A stretch of DNA of 64,000 nt, from positions 47,343,126-47,407,125 of the forward strand of contig JAZBQD010000014.1 in the NCBI GenBank assembly GCA_036583965.1. Direction: 5' to 3'. This document shows positions 48,001-60,350 of this stretch, piece after piece (positions within the stretch are counted from its first letter, which is position 1; the number at the start of each line of letters is the position of its first letter). The position numbers and the translations under genes were made by a program. The DNA comes from Prunella strophiata (taxonomy: Eukaryota > Chordata > Aves > Passeriformes > Prunellidae). Under the pieces are notes generated by a model. The model worked only from the letters and a program-made list of their open reading frames with translations. It had not been told where the DNA came from and did not search any database.

Positions 48001-51000
48001 AGAAACAGTTTGCACAGATAAAGCTCAATCTCAAGATCCTGTGTTTGCAAGCTGTGCAAATCAAAAGTTTTCTAAAGAATAGCTCCTTTGTAATATTCAC
48101 TGCAAGTATCAACCAGGCTCTTTAAACAGTCTCAGCAGCCCCACCAGCAGGATGCCCAACCCTACTGACTGATCTTCCAGAGCAAACAGATGTTTTAAGA
48201 TACTCAGATTTATTACACTTTGAAAAGCTTATTAGAAGAAGCAAACTAAATGTTAAATTTTTACAATCCAGTATGTAATCATATACAAGTGCATTAGAAT
48301 AAACTTCTCCCCTTCCACACCCAATTTCATCACTGGAATGGAAATTATGGTGTTAGCACTTAGGAGAGGGAGTTGCATCTGCATGCAATGAGAGGAAGAG
48401 ATCACATAATGGTTTGTAAGGCATATCAGATTTATTCTGTGAGGTAGATAAAGGTCTTTTAAAGGTCTTACTCCACTTGTGGAATGAATTTCTTATCATG
48501 TATAAATTCTGTGTAAAACATTTCTTTTTCCAGGATGTGGTTTGTTTTCTGAGAGGGGAGAGAGAAGCTAAATATTTCCACTCCTGTATAATAGAAAATC
48601 CTCTGATTTCAAAAAGATCACACCCTGAGTGGTTAGTTAATACTGGAAACATAAAAAGGTACACTGTTCTGAAATATAATTTCATTCCAGTTTTTTTAAC
48701 CAGAACCAGAGTGAATAATTTTGCAATATAAGAATAACCAAAGAATAATGGCAATTTTTAGAGGAAATTAAGTGTAATTTTGGGAATCAAACTTAAGGAA
48801 AATTTTAAAATGTTATAAATTATATTAAAACAAACAAAAAAAACCCAAACAAACAAAAAAAAAAAACAAAAACCAAAAACAGAAACAAGCCTCAGAAGCT
48901 GTTTTGAGTTGGTTCATAACCATATTTCCTTTGTTAAAAAAATAAATATTATGGATTTCATTTCATATAAGAAGCTTACAGAACACAGCAAAGGCACACC
49001 TAATTTTTTTCATGGAAAAGTGAAACAGATAATCTGACAAAACAGGATCAAAATTCTTCCAAGGAGACCTTAGGACATGGAAGTGATTTAGTGACACCAG
49101 TCCAAACAACAATGAACTCATGAAGAGGGCTTCCATTGGCTTCAGCAGGCTTCCAGAAAGGCTCAAAGTGATTAATGGAACTGCTGACAGGGGAAGAGAT
49201 TTAACTGGCAGTCTTGCTGCCCTATGCCATTGCCCCTCTTCCCAGAGTGAACTGTATCTCCTCACTTTGGGAAGTTCTCCCATGTTTGGCTCCCTCTATA
49301 CCTGATCACAAGGACAGGGACTCTGCAGGGAGCTGAAGAAGCCATTCTCAAGTGGTAGGAATGCAGGGAGCATCCCCACCATTCCAAGGAAGGTACTGGA
49401 CAAAACAGAAGTGAATGTTATAAGGCAATTAGTTAATTGTGCTGTCAAATGGAGACTGATTTCTACAACTTCGGATTGACTATTTTTAGGTAATTAAGAC
49501 AGCCAGCTGCACTTTTCACAACCAGTAGCAGACATATTCTCCTATTACTTTGGTTAGTGAGAGGAAATATTTTCTTCCTGAATGTGCAGGTCCTTCAAGT
49601 ATATATATATATATATATATCAGTCTACATTCCTCCTTTTTAAGACAGTTATATCACTCTTCCACAATATTAAAATGCCACATTCTGTTGCAGGCCAGGA
49701 AAACATACTTCTGGGATAAGGATTATTTTTCTGTACAGGAAAAATAATTCTGGGATAAGATTTTTAACTTTTATTTGGACTATTTTGTAAATAAGGCCAC
49801 AGAGTTATTGTTATCACTGTTAATTTTTTTGCTTATTCACAGTTATGATGTTTGTTACCAAAAAGTTCTGGTTCGGTTTTCTCTCACTTGAAAAACCATG
49901 GCCACAAGTTGTTAGAGCATTACTATATTTAGGAATTCACCTGGGTTTGTCATAGACAGAGATATTAGCAGATGGCAAAGCAATTGAATGATGACATGGC
50001 CTTGGCAACCCAGGACTTTATAACCTTCCAACTGAACTCTAACAGTGTGATCTATCTAGCATAAAAATTCCAGTCTTTAGGAAATTGCAGTTAGCACAGA
50101 GCACAGCAATAGACATTTTCATCAAAGCAGGACCCTGTATGTGCCAGCCCTGTCTTCTGATTGCTGTGCTGCTCATCCACTGAGTATTGCATACAGTTAA
50201 GATTGCATGCTTCTCTGCCAGGACTAATTTGGGGGCTGTACATCCTGAAAGACATTATCTGTATTTTGGGATCTCAACCATTTTCAAATATTGCTCTCCT
50301 CAGGTAAAAGTGCAATAGTGTAAAAACAAGAGGTTTTTTTTTTGTTTGGTGCAGGAGTAATTTTTTTTTTTTTACTAGTCAAGACCTCTTCAAATACTTT
50401 CATACCAGTTGCAAAACAGCTTTTCAACTTTCACTAATAGACTTACAAAGCATAAAGGGGCCTCCTTATCTGTTCTTAAAAATGCAGAAGAAACCTGTTA
50501 TGACAGTTCCTACCAATGCTTCTTTAGGCATTATTGGACTGCTCACACAAATCTGAGAAGAACTGAGTGCAATGGGGCTGTCCACAGAGCTACTTCAAAC
50601 ATCAGAAATGAGGTGACCACATTAATTCTGCCTGGATTAATCAGCTCTGCCGAGGTATCCATGCATTAGCCCATATGAAGCACTGACATGGCTCCATCCC
50701 CTCTTTCTGGGCATCAGGTCCTTAGAGCTGGACTGGATTTCTCTCTGTTCCGCTGCCTCCGTGTGATTCCAACTCACTCAGTGGTGCCCCTGCAGCAGTT
50801 TAACAAGTAGAATTATCTCTGTGTGACTCCCCCCTTGTTCTTGCCATATCCATTCAAGGTAAAAAGACATTATATGCACATATTATGTCAGCACATTAGA
50901 ATACCAAATACCCAAATGGACCACTCATGCCCAGTAAACTGACACATGAAAAATTCCCAAGCCCCTCAAAAGTCTTCTGTTCTGGAGCAAAGTCGGTATC

Positions 51001-54000
51001 AAGAAGGGCTGTCATGAACAAAAGCACTTTAATTTTCTAGGGAAGTAAAAATGTTAAAAACTGTGTAGCTCATATAAGGATGTTTTAGTTGATGGTTAAC
51101 TTTTACATATTTGCAGTTACAATGAAGTAGGAATTTATGACATGAAGAAAAGGCAAAACTGTTCACAAAAAACTTTAAAACAATTGTGCATAGTTGAAAT
51201 ATAATGTACATATTTTTGAAGTATCTGTATGCTTCATAGGAGAAATTCCTACACGAAAGCTTTGCAGATTTCCCTTGGAAAAGGACCATATAAAATAATT
51301 CTCATCTTGGTCCAGCACCAAGTTTCCACTGCTCCTTTATCAAAACAACAATATAGTATATACTTAACACTCTGAGTGATCTGACCAGAAGACAGACTCC
51401 CCTCCTGTGAAATTTATAAAAATTCAGTTTACTATACTGATTAAATGATTACCTTTTCCATTTTTTTTTCTCATTTCTTACTTGGAGCTGCAATTCCTAA
51501 TTAGCACTGGTGAATCAGGAGATGAAAAAAAAATTTATGGCTTACTTTGTTCTTGAGTTCTTGAGTCTTGCCTTTTACCTTGAGTATGAATTCCTCCAGT
51601 CTTCTTCCAAGCTTAAAAATTTTGTTATTTTTTATATTGTCTTAGGTTAGATTTATAAGAATGACTAGAATTTCTCATGATTCCTAGAAATAATATCCTC
51701 TTCTTTTTTTTACCCAATTTCCTCTAGCTTTTCCATTTTTTTTTTTTAAATCAGTATGGCATTGGTTTGATTTCTGTAGTTATTGCTGGAATCTTGCTGT
51801 TGATTTGGCATGATTAGGAAAAGTTGCTTTACCATTATTCTTTTGATCTAATGAGGTTTTTTTTTTTGAAACAGAAACCTTCTCTTCCAGTAACCATATT
51901 AGTAGGCTAGTTTAAGAAACCTTAAACCCCCTCACTCATGATGTGGTGAATTGCATGGGGAACAGATGATCTTGAATGAAACTTACCTAACAAAGGGGGA
52001 AAAAAATTGCGTGTGAGTTTTTTATTTGTTTGTTTGGTTTTGTCTGGGCTTTGTTTGTTTTGTTGGGTTTTTTAAAATGTAGATCAATTCTTTGATACAT
52101 TCCAACAAGTGTTTTCTCTCCTTTCCCACTCTCTCAAGGCAGCTGTTGCTGGCCAGTTTGTCTTGATATGTGCCCTGACCTATCTCATCACGTATGATGT
52201 GCTAGGTCCTAGTGGTGATACGATATTCAGAGGTTTCTTGTGTCAATTGAGGAGTTGGGTACTTAACTCTGGGATGCATGATATTCTGCACATCTGATTC
52301 TGGTGAGGACATGAGGGAGTGAACAGAAAATATGAATTAGCTCCCTAATATAATAACAGAGTTACTCAGGATGGTGTCTTTGTCCAGGAATAGGGAGTTT
52401 CTGCATGGCTGGGATTCTCATGCCAGATGCACACAGTGTGATTTTGTAACCGGGTCAGGCCTTCAGTTATAAGTGACAGACATTTTCAATTCTTAAGAAA
52501 AATAAATAGTCTTTTGTACAATAGCCTGTTGTTAGAGCAGCCATGTAAGAGGTGGGTAACCTGAGACGAAATCTCCATTTCAAGATAACTAAACCCACAT
52601 CTCCTATAAAGTCACAATAAAATCCTCAGAGCAGATTCTTGAACTGAAATGGCCTTAAAGACAGGGATAGTTAGCTAGCTGCTGTGCTTCCTTTGAGAAT
52701 GGCAGCATTTGTGACCCTAGCAGAATTCCTCAAACTTAGTGACTTTTCTTGAAAAAAAAAAAGTGGAGTTATCTCAGATCTGATAGCATTTAGGTGGGGT
52801 GGTTTTGGAGGTCACTATCTTAATTGTCTGAATTTTATTCAGTTGTGGGGGTTTTTTTGCATCTAAGTGCTATTTTGGAGCTCATCTGGTTTCACCAGTA
52901 GAAATCCAGGTTTTACCATTAGGCAAAAAATCATCATTCTCTTGATGCTTCAAAATAATTCCTTATAACAGCCTGGGCTCCTGTATAATTTTGGAGAGTT
53001 CCTTAGTTAGAAACATCTGATAGCAGGCCCTAAGTCAGAGGAAAATCACATGGATATTCATCATATGAATTACCATCAGATTTTGCTGTCAATAAAGAAA
53101 CATTTAGTCACCTTGTTTATCTGCTTTCTGTATATGGCATTAGACAGTGAGAACCTACCTTGTTTTCCTATTTTGTTGCATATCAAGTGATTCAGGCAGC
53201 AGATTCATAGCTACCTCTTGAAATGTTTTGCTTGAACTTATCTGAATTTTAAAGTCCATGTACAATCTTCAGCTATCATTACTAGTCCTAGAAGACTAAT
53301 TTTTTTAAATATAAAAATATTTGGGTACTTATCATGAGTTCTTACACTTATCAAAGTGTACAGCTCATGGGGATTGGTTTGATAACATGGGATGACCTGC
53401 TAAAAATGCTGATGGATTTTTCTGAGATAAACATTGTTTGAAATATATCCAATCCTTTAAAAATGCAATGTTATTGAAAAGTTCCTTGAAGAATCTATGG
53501 AATTCTTTGGTACATTATTATAGTGGCTCAGTACCATCACTTAAAAAAAAAATGCACCTAATTTTGAGCTTAATTTTGTCAAGGCTCAATTTCAAGCTAT
53601 TGGATATTATTACATTTTTGTTAGCTCTGTTGAAGAGCTGTCTTATTATGAAATTTCTGTTTCTCATGTAGGTACTTAAAGACTGTGGTTAAGTTATCTC
53701 TTGATAAATTAAGTTGACAGTGTCTCTTGAACCTTGTGCTGGAAGATATATTTTTCAATTTCATTTTCCAGGTTTTTCCCTAGAACCTCTCTAACTTTCC
53801 AACAGATTTCCTTAATTTTAGGAAGCTGAACTGGACAAATATTTAAATAGTTGTAATATTCTAAAAAACCTCAACTTCTGCTTCTTAAGTTACAACATAT
53901 GTAAATGAGGGTTTTATTAACCCTGTAAAAGAAAATATAGCAACGTGAAATATCTAGGATGTAGATCAATAACACACCAATCTTCATAGTAATTTTTCTC

Positions 54001-55429
54001 TTGGAGGAGTTTCTCATTCTCTAGGTATGGTCTGCATTTTTCTCATTTGTATGACTTCATATTTAGCCATTTCAAAACACATTTTTTATTTATCTGAAAA
54101 TTTAGGCAATGTAGTTGGTTATTTTGTACCACTGACATTATCAAGGCAGTATTTCCTATATGTTAGGGCTTAATATTATTTATTATTTAATATTATTTAT
54201 TTATCTGTCCCTTTGCTTGCAACTTTAGAAAGTCTCAGGATATTGTGAAGATAAGTCAAGTAACTTATTCAAGCTTGCATTTTTTGAAATTATTGTGGTT
54301 CTCAACCAAACTTATAAGTATGTCAAGTCAGTTTGTGAAGATCCATTTTCTACAGATGTTTGTTGATTAGCATTTACTATCATTTAATACTTTTTAATCT
54401 TTTTGCACTTATTTCATGACTGCTATTCCATGAGTTGGTAAAAAGTGGAGATTTTTGCTCTATCTTGTGGGAATGGGTTGCCTCTTAAAGGTCATTCATT
54501 GTACAGCTAAAGCAACTTTTCTGATTTATAACTTTCTTGCAAACTGTTAATTTGTTTTACCTCTGGTTCACCCACTCACAGGCAGTCCCATGTAAGTGGA
54601 CGATGGGTAGGAAAAGCTTTCCTGCCCTGTCATTTCAAATCTCTCTGCTTTTCTCTCAGAAGGTCAATTGCAAAGACCTCCAGTGAAATCCTCAGTCAAT
54701 CATTTTAGAACAAATGTCATCTTGCTTCTTGTATCCCATATGAAACAAGGAAAGTTATGGAGACCCTGGAACTAAAAAACCTGCTCTCTAGGCTGGTTTT
54801 TGAAGCTCACTATAATATTCTCTACAGTGTAGAGAGCTCTGTGAGACCAAAGGAAGATTGCAGATCAGTGTCTTTCCTATAAGCTGCTTCTCCAATTTGG
54901 GCTGTACATTTCACTTTTCTGTGTGTTTTTTGGGTTTGTTCTGTAGACATCCAGTGGTAAGCTTGATTGGAAATAAAGTGAAGGGTATAGTTCAAATAGT
55001 TTCTATTTTATTTCAAATATCTTGGCTTTTCTTTTTTTCCATTCAGTGGATAGAAAAAGATCTTTTTCTCATGGGTTTTTAGAACCAAATCTTCCAACTA
55101 GAGACTGTATCTGGCACAAACCATCCCTGCACTTTTTATATCCTTATGGTCTGGTGTATCAAGTCACTAGACAGGATTCTGTTTCACTGAGTGCTTCTCA
55201 CTTGAACATGGATCTTATTTTGTCCCATCTCAGGTTATTTTCTGAAGGCATATTTGCCATGGGCTGAGGAATATTAGACTGTGGCATGACATGAAAATAG
55301 AGATTGAATGGTATTACAGAACATTACTTCTTGTGTAGGTAATTACAGAGACATGTAGAGATTTAGCTGAAAGACTCCTATTAGTAGCAGTAAAAACCTC
55401 ATGGCTAAGTGCTTGTGCAAGGATTAGGA
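42048..55429. other. AT-rich gene desert with T/G-rich tracts
   Basis: No supported gene. Low-complexity tracts include (TTTG)n-like sequence at 42387-42450 and 52021-52075, an A/C-rich tract at 48829-48883, a TA run at 49600-49620, a 17-bp tandem pair at 54170-54203, and an 11-bp direct repeat (TTCTTAAGCCA, 45470-45480 and 45497-45507) flanking a T run. CTGGTAGAAC at 46716-46725 has its inverse at 46792-46801, a possible small inverted-repeat element. Confidence 0.6.
49709..49759. repeat. Palindrome flanked by 12-bp direct repeats
   Basis: ATTATTTTTC (49722-49731) is the reverse complement of GAAAAATAAT (49739-49748), around the centre TGTACA with one bulged base. TTCTGGGATAAG occurs directly on both sides (49709-49720 and 49748-49759), like a target-site duplication around a tiny hairpin insertion. 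Seen directly; its origin is inferred. Confidence 0.8.
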
Positions 55430-56077
55430 AGTTTGCAGATTTTCAAATTTTATTGAAGGGGTGGTAATGCAGCATCATAGAGGAAAGCCTTCTTTTTCTA
55501 CAAAGTAGGTGTAATATAGGGAGCTTTAGAGAAAATCTCTTCCCTTTTCCCAATGGAGAGCATTCATGATGTTCTGCAGTGACCTCTCTGAGCCAGGAGA
55601 AGGTATTCACCTCCATCATTCGAGGCCAGCTACAAATGAAGAGAAGATAAACATTAAGAAACTTCTCATGGCAGGTTCCCTCCTCTCTTTGCTTCGTCAG
55701 TGAAGTGGGCAGCATGAAAGTTGGGCAGAATGAGCACAAAGGCTCTTCCACATCCCAGAAGAAAAGGATATAGAAGAAAAGGCATTGTAGCCTCAAAGTG
55801 AGATCCCACCTACACAGAAAACTCATGGGAGTAAAAGAGGGGTTCTGAGATGGCATTTCATTGGGCTAAAATAAATTTTTAGAAAAGAATAAGAGCAAAT
55901 GCTTACCTTCAACTGTAAATATCCACATCCAGCTCAGGCATTGCTTCAGAGACCACAGTTACAGGCCACAAGGAGGGCCTGGAGGCAGAGTGAGAAAAAA
56001 GGGTGGCCATCCTCTCTTTGTGACAGGGTATTTCAGTGAAGTGATTTCAGTGAAGGAGAAGCTCAAAATCCTATGAC
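55430..56077 (-). ncRNA. Candidate spliced long non-coding RNA (last two exons)
   Basis: On the minus strand an exon of 171 bp (56077 down to 55907) is framed by a strong acceptor (TCTTTCTTTTACAG) and a donor (GAAG|GTAAGC). Every frame of it contains a stop. Its best ORF is 34 codons from an ATG in good Kozak context (AGGATGG), ending TGA just before the donor. Downstream, a second strong acceptor (CTTCTCTTCATTTGTAG, exon start 55629) leads to an AATAAA signal at 55454-55449, giving a terminal exon of about 180-200 bp. An alternative acceptor lies at 55809 (TTTTCTGTGTAG). One frame stays open up to and past the AATAAA, not a normal coding arrangement. A weaker upstream exon (56428-56389) could end at GAGTG|GTAAGTGC. 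The signals are seen; transcription is inferred. Confidence 0.4.
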
Positions 56078-57250
56078 CTGTAAAAGAAAGATGGGGAAAT
56101 CTGTGTCTTGACAAAAAAAAGCTGAAAGATCAGTGGGATTTGTGAAGTGTCATATGTGACACAGGGAGGAATGCAGAAGAGTAGCACTCATTTGCAGGTA
56201 GCACAGGAGCAGTGAAGGGAACTGAGACAGGGGCCATTGGTGTGTGTAGTGAAGAAGGGCTCAAAATGATTGGAGAGTTCCCACAGAGAAGATACAGGAC
56301 TGAGTTTAATTTGGAAATTAGGGAAGTGCACATGAACAGTGTGTAGATGAGGTATTATAGGTAATTTCCTCATCTGTTTTGCACTTACCACTCCTGCAAC
56401 ACTCATTTGGACAAACAACAATGGACAACTTGTTGCAGCAAAGATGTTGAAAAAGGCACAAATTAAAGCCAAATGAAAATAACAATTTAACAATTCATAG
56501 CACACATGAATCTTAAGGATATATTGTTTTACTTTGTGATAATGCAAAAGATTTGCACTGAAAGCCAGCATCTTAAATACACCATCATCTATTTCAGAGG
56601 AATACATAAAAATTACCTTTGAGCAATAACTGCTTTATTTAGATTCTATTTATTGGGTGTTAAGTTCTAACTAGGGCTTTATAATTTAATTAAATATGAA
56701 ATTATTTTAATGTTCCATTCCCAAAATTGAGGATAGTATTGGGAAAATTGATTAGAAACTAGAAAAGAAAAGTAAAAGCAATGAAGGCTCAAACATAAAA
56801 AGAGAAATTAAAGTGCCATATGAAATCTCATTTTGTTTGATATTGATTCCATTCATTCACAAAGGATGATGCTTAAGGTATTACTAATAAAATGAGCATT
56901 TTTAAAGGCTATAAAATAATGTAACATTGCAAAATTATAACAGATTTCTAAGTGTTAAAACTCATTGGTACCCTTTAAAAATACTTCATTTTTGTCTTTT
57001 GTTTCTCATCCTGGAAATGACTGCAGTTTATATGCCAACAGAAATACTGAGGTTTTAGTCTGTAGCTCTGATAATGTTCCACTTTTCTGGCAACAGTAGC
57101 TGCATCAGTACTCTGCAGTATAGGGCAGAAATAGCTTTCTTCATCAAATGCTATATGTTTACACAAGATTTTAAAATGCAAAAATCTCTAGGAACTCTGC
57201 TATCCATTATAATATGTTACTCTCTGATTGAACACAAATATCTTGAAACT

Positions 57251-57352
57251 CTTTTATTTTAATATAAAGGTTATATATATAAGAATAATATATTTTCTAA
57301 AATATTTTTAATTAATTACAAAAAATATATTAATTATAAAATAATATAAAGG
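57251..57352. other. Extreme A/T segment
   Basis: About 100 bp almost entirely A and T, with repeated ATATAT and TTAATTAATTA motifs and two copies of AATATAAAGGT near its ends. This composition is typical of easily melted DNA or matrix-attachment regions, but there is no specific motif evidence. Confidence 0.6.
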
Positions 57353-59937
57353 TAACTTTCTGCTAAAGTCACCTGAATGGAGCAAACATATTATTTCAGC
57401 TTTTGTGAATACAATTGTGCTTCAAGATGTGTGTATTTTAATTTGAAGTCCAGATTCTGTTAATTTCCCTTAGTCAGGTTGTGTCAACCCATGGAAGCAA
57501 CTAAAGTAACTAGAATTTGGCCATGCATTTGGCAATACATGAAACTGAAAAGCATACCAGAAAGAACTGTGGTTTTAAGTCTGCACAGTTATGCCACATT
57601 CTCACCTTTATGAGGCATGACTTGCAGCCATGCAGAATGAAAAATGTGAGATCAGGAATCCATGAAAAAATACTTCTAAACCCATAGACCTGGGCCCAGT
57701 TGAGCACAAACATTGACATTTTAGTCTGAAACATTTTTCTGAAACAGTCTTCAAGTACAGTGAAAAACATAATGACAGAAATGTTCTGTGTGATGCCAAG
57801 TGCTGTTGTTTTCAACAGTAATGGCAATATAAAAGTGTAGGTGGCCATCTTCTTGCCCCCTGCCTTCTTTTTCCACATCTTTTGTTCTTTCCTTCTCTGT
57901 TTTATCACTTTTTAAAAAACTTATTTTCATTTATTTAGACAGTGGAAAAGCAGAGAGAAGTTTAAAACAGCAAAATAAATGAAATCTGTGAAAAGCACAG
58001 ATGTTATGATGGCCTCAGAACAGTGGGTCTTACTGCACCACTATTTCTTTGAAATTTTCAGACCTATGGCCTTACTACAGAGCCATTGAAATTACCAGGA
58101 ATTTGCAGAGGAGCTGACAGTGTTTAATCAGTAATAGTATCAATAGTGGCATCTTGTTTTGCCATGGGATTTGCTGCAAACAAATCACTTTTCCCCAATT
58201 TCTGTCTTCACTGCCCAAATAAGTGCTTCTCTCTCAGTCACCTAGTTCTATGCTGGTAGGTGTGGGACTTGTGTGTGTGCAGGTGTTATGTGTTAGACAT
58301 ATCCTTATTCCAACAATTTGTCTTTCCTTTTTTCCCTCTCACCTAGACCCATAGTCATATCACGAACATAATGCCTCCTTTTGTGCAGTGTGATGAGAAG
58401 GAATTTTCAGGGCCTGGAGTTACTTCTCAAGAAGTCAGGCAAGATATTTTTGAACACTGGTATTTATTTCCCATGGCAGTGAATCATCTTTGTGGTAAGG
58501 GTAATATTATATGGTGCCATGAATTATATCTCAAAATGCATACAAATGCATGTCTTTGGTGGAAGGTCTGTTCATTTTTTAGCATTTCATCAGAGTGGAA
58601 CTTTGAATGATGACATCAAAGAAGAAGGAAGATCTGTGTGCACATGATTTCCAGCATTGGCCTAGCTGAATAAGAAACAAATAGCTGAACAGAAGGAAAT
58701 GGTGTTGATGCTTCAGAATGACTAGGGGCCAATAAATGTGAAAAAAAACCCCAAACCCTACAGTATTTCAGCCAGATGGCTGCAAGATGACTTCAAGAAA
58801 GAGAGCACTCACTGGCAACCTGTCCTTGCAGCAAAGAGAGGAAAAACCCAATCGTCCCTTGTCTCTTCCTTCTGAGCATGAGTTCCAAAGAGTCCCCACC
58901 TACCTGGCAGCCTGGATGTGAAGCTTAGTCAGATTTTTATTGCTCCCTGGCTTGCATCCCTTCCAAAGCTTCCAGCCATTTCATGGCCTAAGCAGGCAGG
59001 GCAGCTTCTGCAATCTGCTTGGAGGAATGCTGTCATCCATGGGGATCATGTTTCACCTTCCCCAAAGCGGAGGGACGCCCAGAAGGAACCATGCCAGGCA
59101 GATCTCTAGTTTCAGAAACTCTCCCTTTAGCACAATTAAGGGAGAGCTTCTAATGCCAAGAAGATGCTACTGGGCTTCCTAGAGCTGAGGCACTCTCCCA
59201 CTTGGCATCCTGTATTTTGGAAACAATGGCAACAGCCTGTGCCTCTTACCATGTTTCCAGATAAGTCTTCCAGGAAGAAGTTTTTATCTATGTTCCAGTG
59301 CATGATTAAAGACATACTTTGAGCTAACACAGCTCACACTGGGTTTTCTCCATCCACCAACAGCAAAAAGAATCTCAGCTCCTAAGTGTTTCTTATCTAC
59401 TGGTTGTTTATAATCTCTAACATTATTTTTTTTGTTTATTTAGCTCTTAAAAGAAGACATAAAAGGCAGGGTGAGCAGGATTGTCTCTCTATTGATGTCA
59501 TCAGGGGATGCAATAGCTTTCACCACAAATGAATTTTATTCAAAATCTATGCAACTATATAAACATTTGCTTTTTTAACTCAGTAAATACACATCAGTCT
59601 GAGTCCCTGAGGGAGAAGAAAAAGTTAGTTCTTATTTCTTTTCCTACTTAAGTGGCAAAAGTCAAGTCTTTAGTAATGTAGATTATGTGCTCAAAATGTG
59701 GGAGTTACCTTTTGAATTCAAAGAGGCAAAAATTAATTGTGCTTTTTGATTGCCTTTCTGTCATTTACAAATTATCCGAGGATGCGGTCAAGTTTGATAC
59801 ACTGCTATGCCTCATTGCAGTTCTGAATGAATGTTTATGGCTAAGTAATACATCCCTGGATAACAGATTTGGAATATTGACCTTATGGTGCAAACTGTTT
59901 CTGCAATACAGGACAAATTAGTGCTCATCTTTCATTT

Positions 59938-60052
59938 TGGTGTTTTGGTGGGGTTTTTTTTTTGTTTGTTTGTTTGTCTGTTTGTTTGTTTGTGTTTGGT
60001 TTTTGGGGTTTTTTTTTTGTTGTGGTTTTGTTTTGTTTTGTTTTTTGTTTAT
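59938..60052. repeat. T/G-rich low-complexity tract
   Basis: GTTT units with T-runs and embedded GGGG (TTTTTGGGGTTTTTT near 60001-60015). It is the opposite-strand equivalent of the A/C tract at 4676-4799. The open frame through it (Phe/Cys/Leu-rich) is an artefact. Confidence 0.85.
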
Positions 60053-60305
60053 AATTTGCAAAAAACTATATCCCAATTTGTTAACCTTTGAGCAATTTAA
60101 TCATTAAAAAAACAACAAAGTAACTGGCAAAATATTCTTTTTGGCCAAATCTTGCCCTTGTGGGAACCTTTCATGTAAGCATGAAGTGCCTTCAGATTTC
60201 CAAGTCATATATGAAAGACTGGCACAAAAGTAGGATGAAACATTTAAAATTATCTGAAAACTTATGGCTCCTCAAGGAAATAAAATAAAATTGTTTCCCA
60301 TTAAG

Positions 60306-60350
60306 AAAAAAAAAAAAAAAAAGAGAGAGAGAGAGGAGGGAGAGAGAAAG
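60306..60350 (+). repeat. A run followed by GA dinucleotide repeats
   Basis: Seventeen A then GA dinucleotides and GGAGGGAGAGAG variants; all-purine on +. Confidence 0.9.

Noticed and set aside
56188..56607. 139-codon minus frame with hydrophobic N-terminal half
   Set aside because: No recognisable family. A donor-like GTAAGT interrupts it at 56388, which fits a non-coding transcript better than an intact protein.
57510..57908. 132-codon minus frame
   Set aside because: Phe/Lys/Cys-rich and AT-driven, with no domain and no splice or promoter context.
59136..59330. Possible minus exon ending ATG|GTAAGAGG
   Set aside because: The donor is fair, but the nearest upstream AG (GAGCTGTGTTAG) lacks a polypyrimidine tract.
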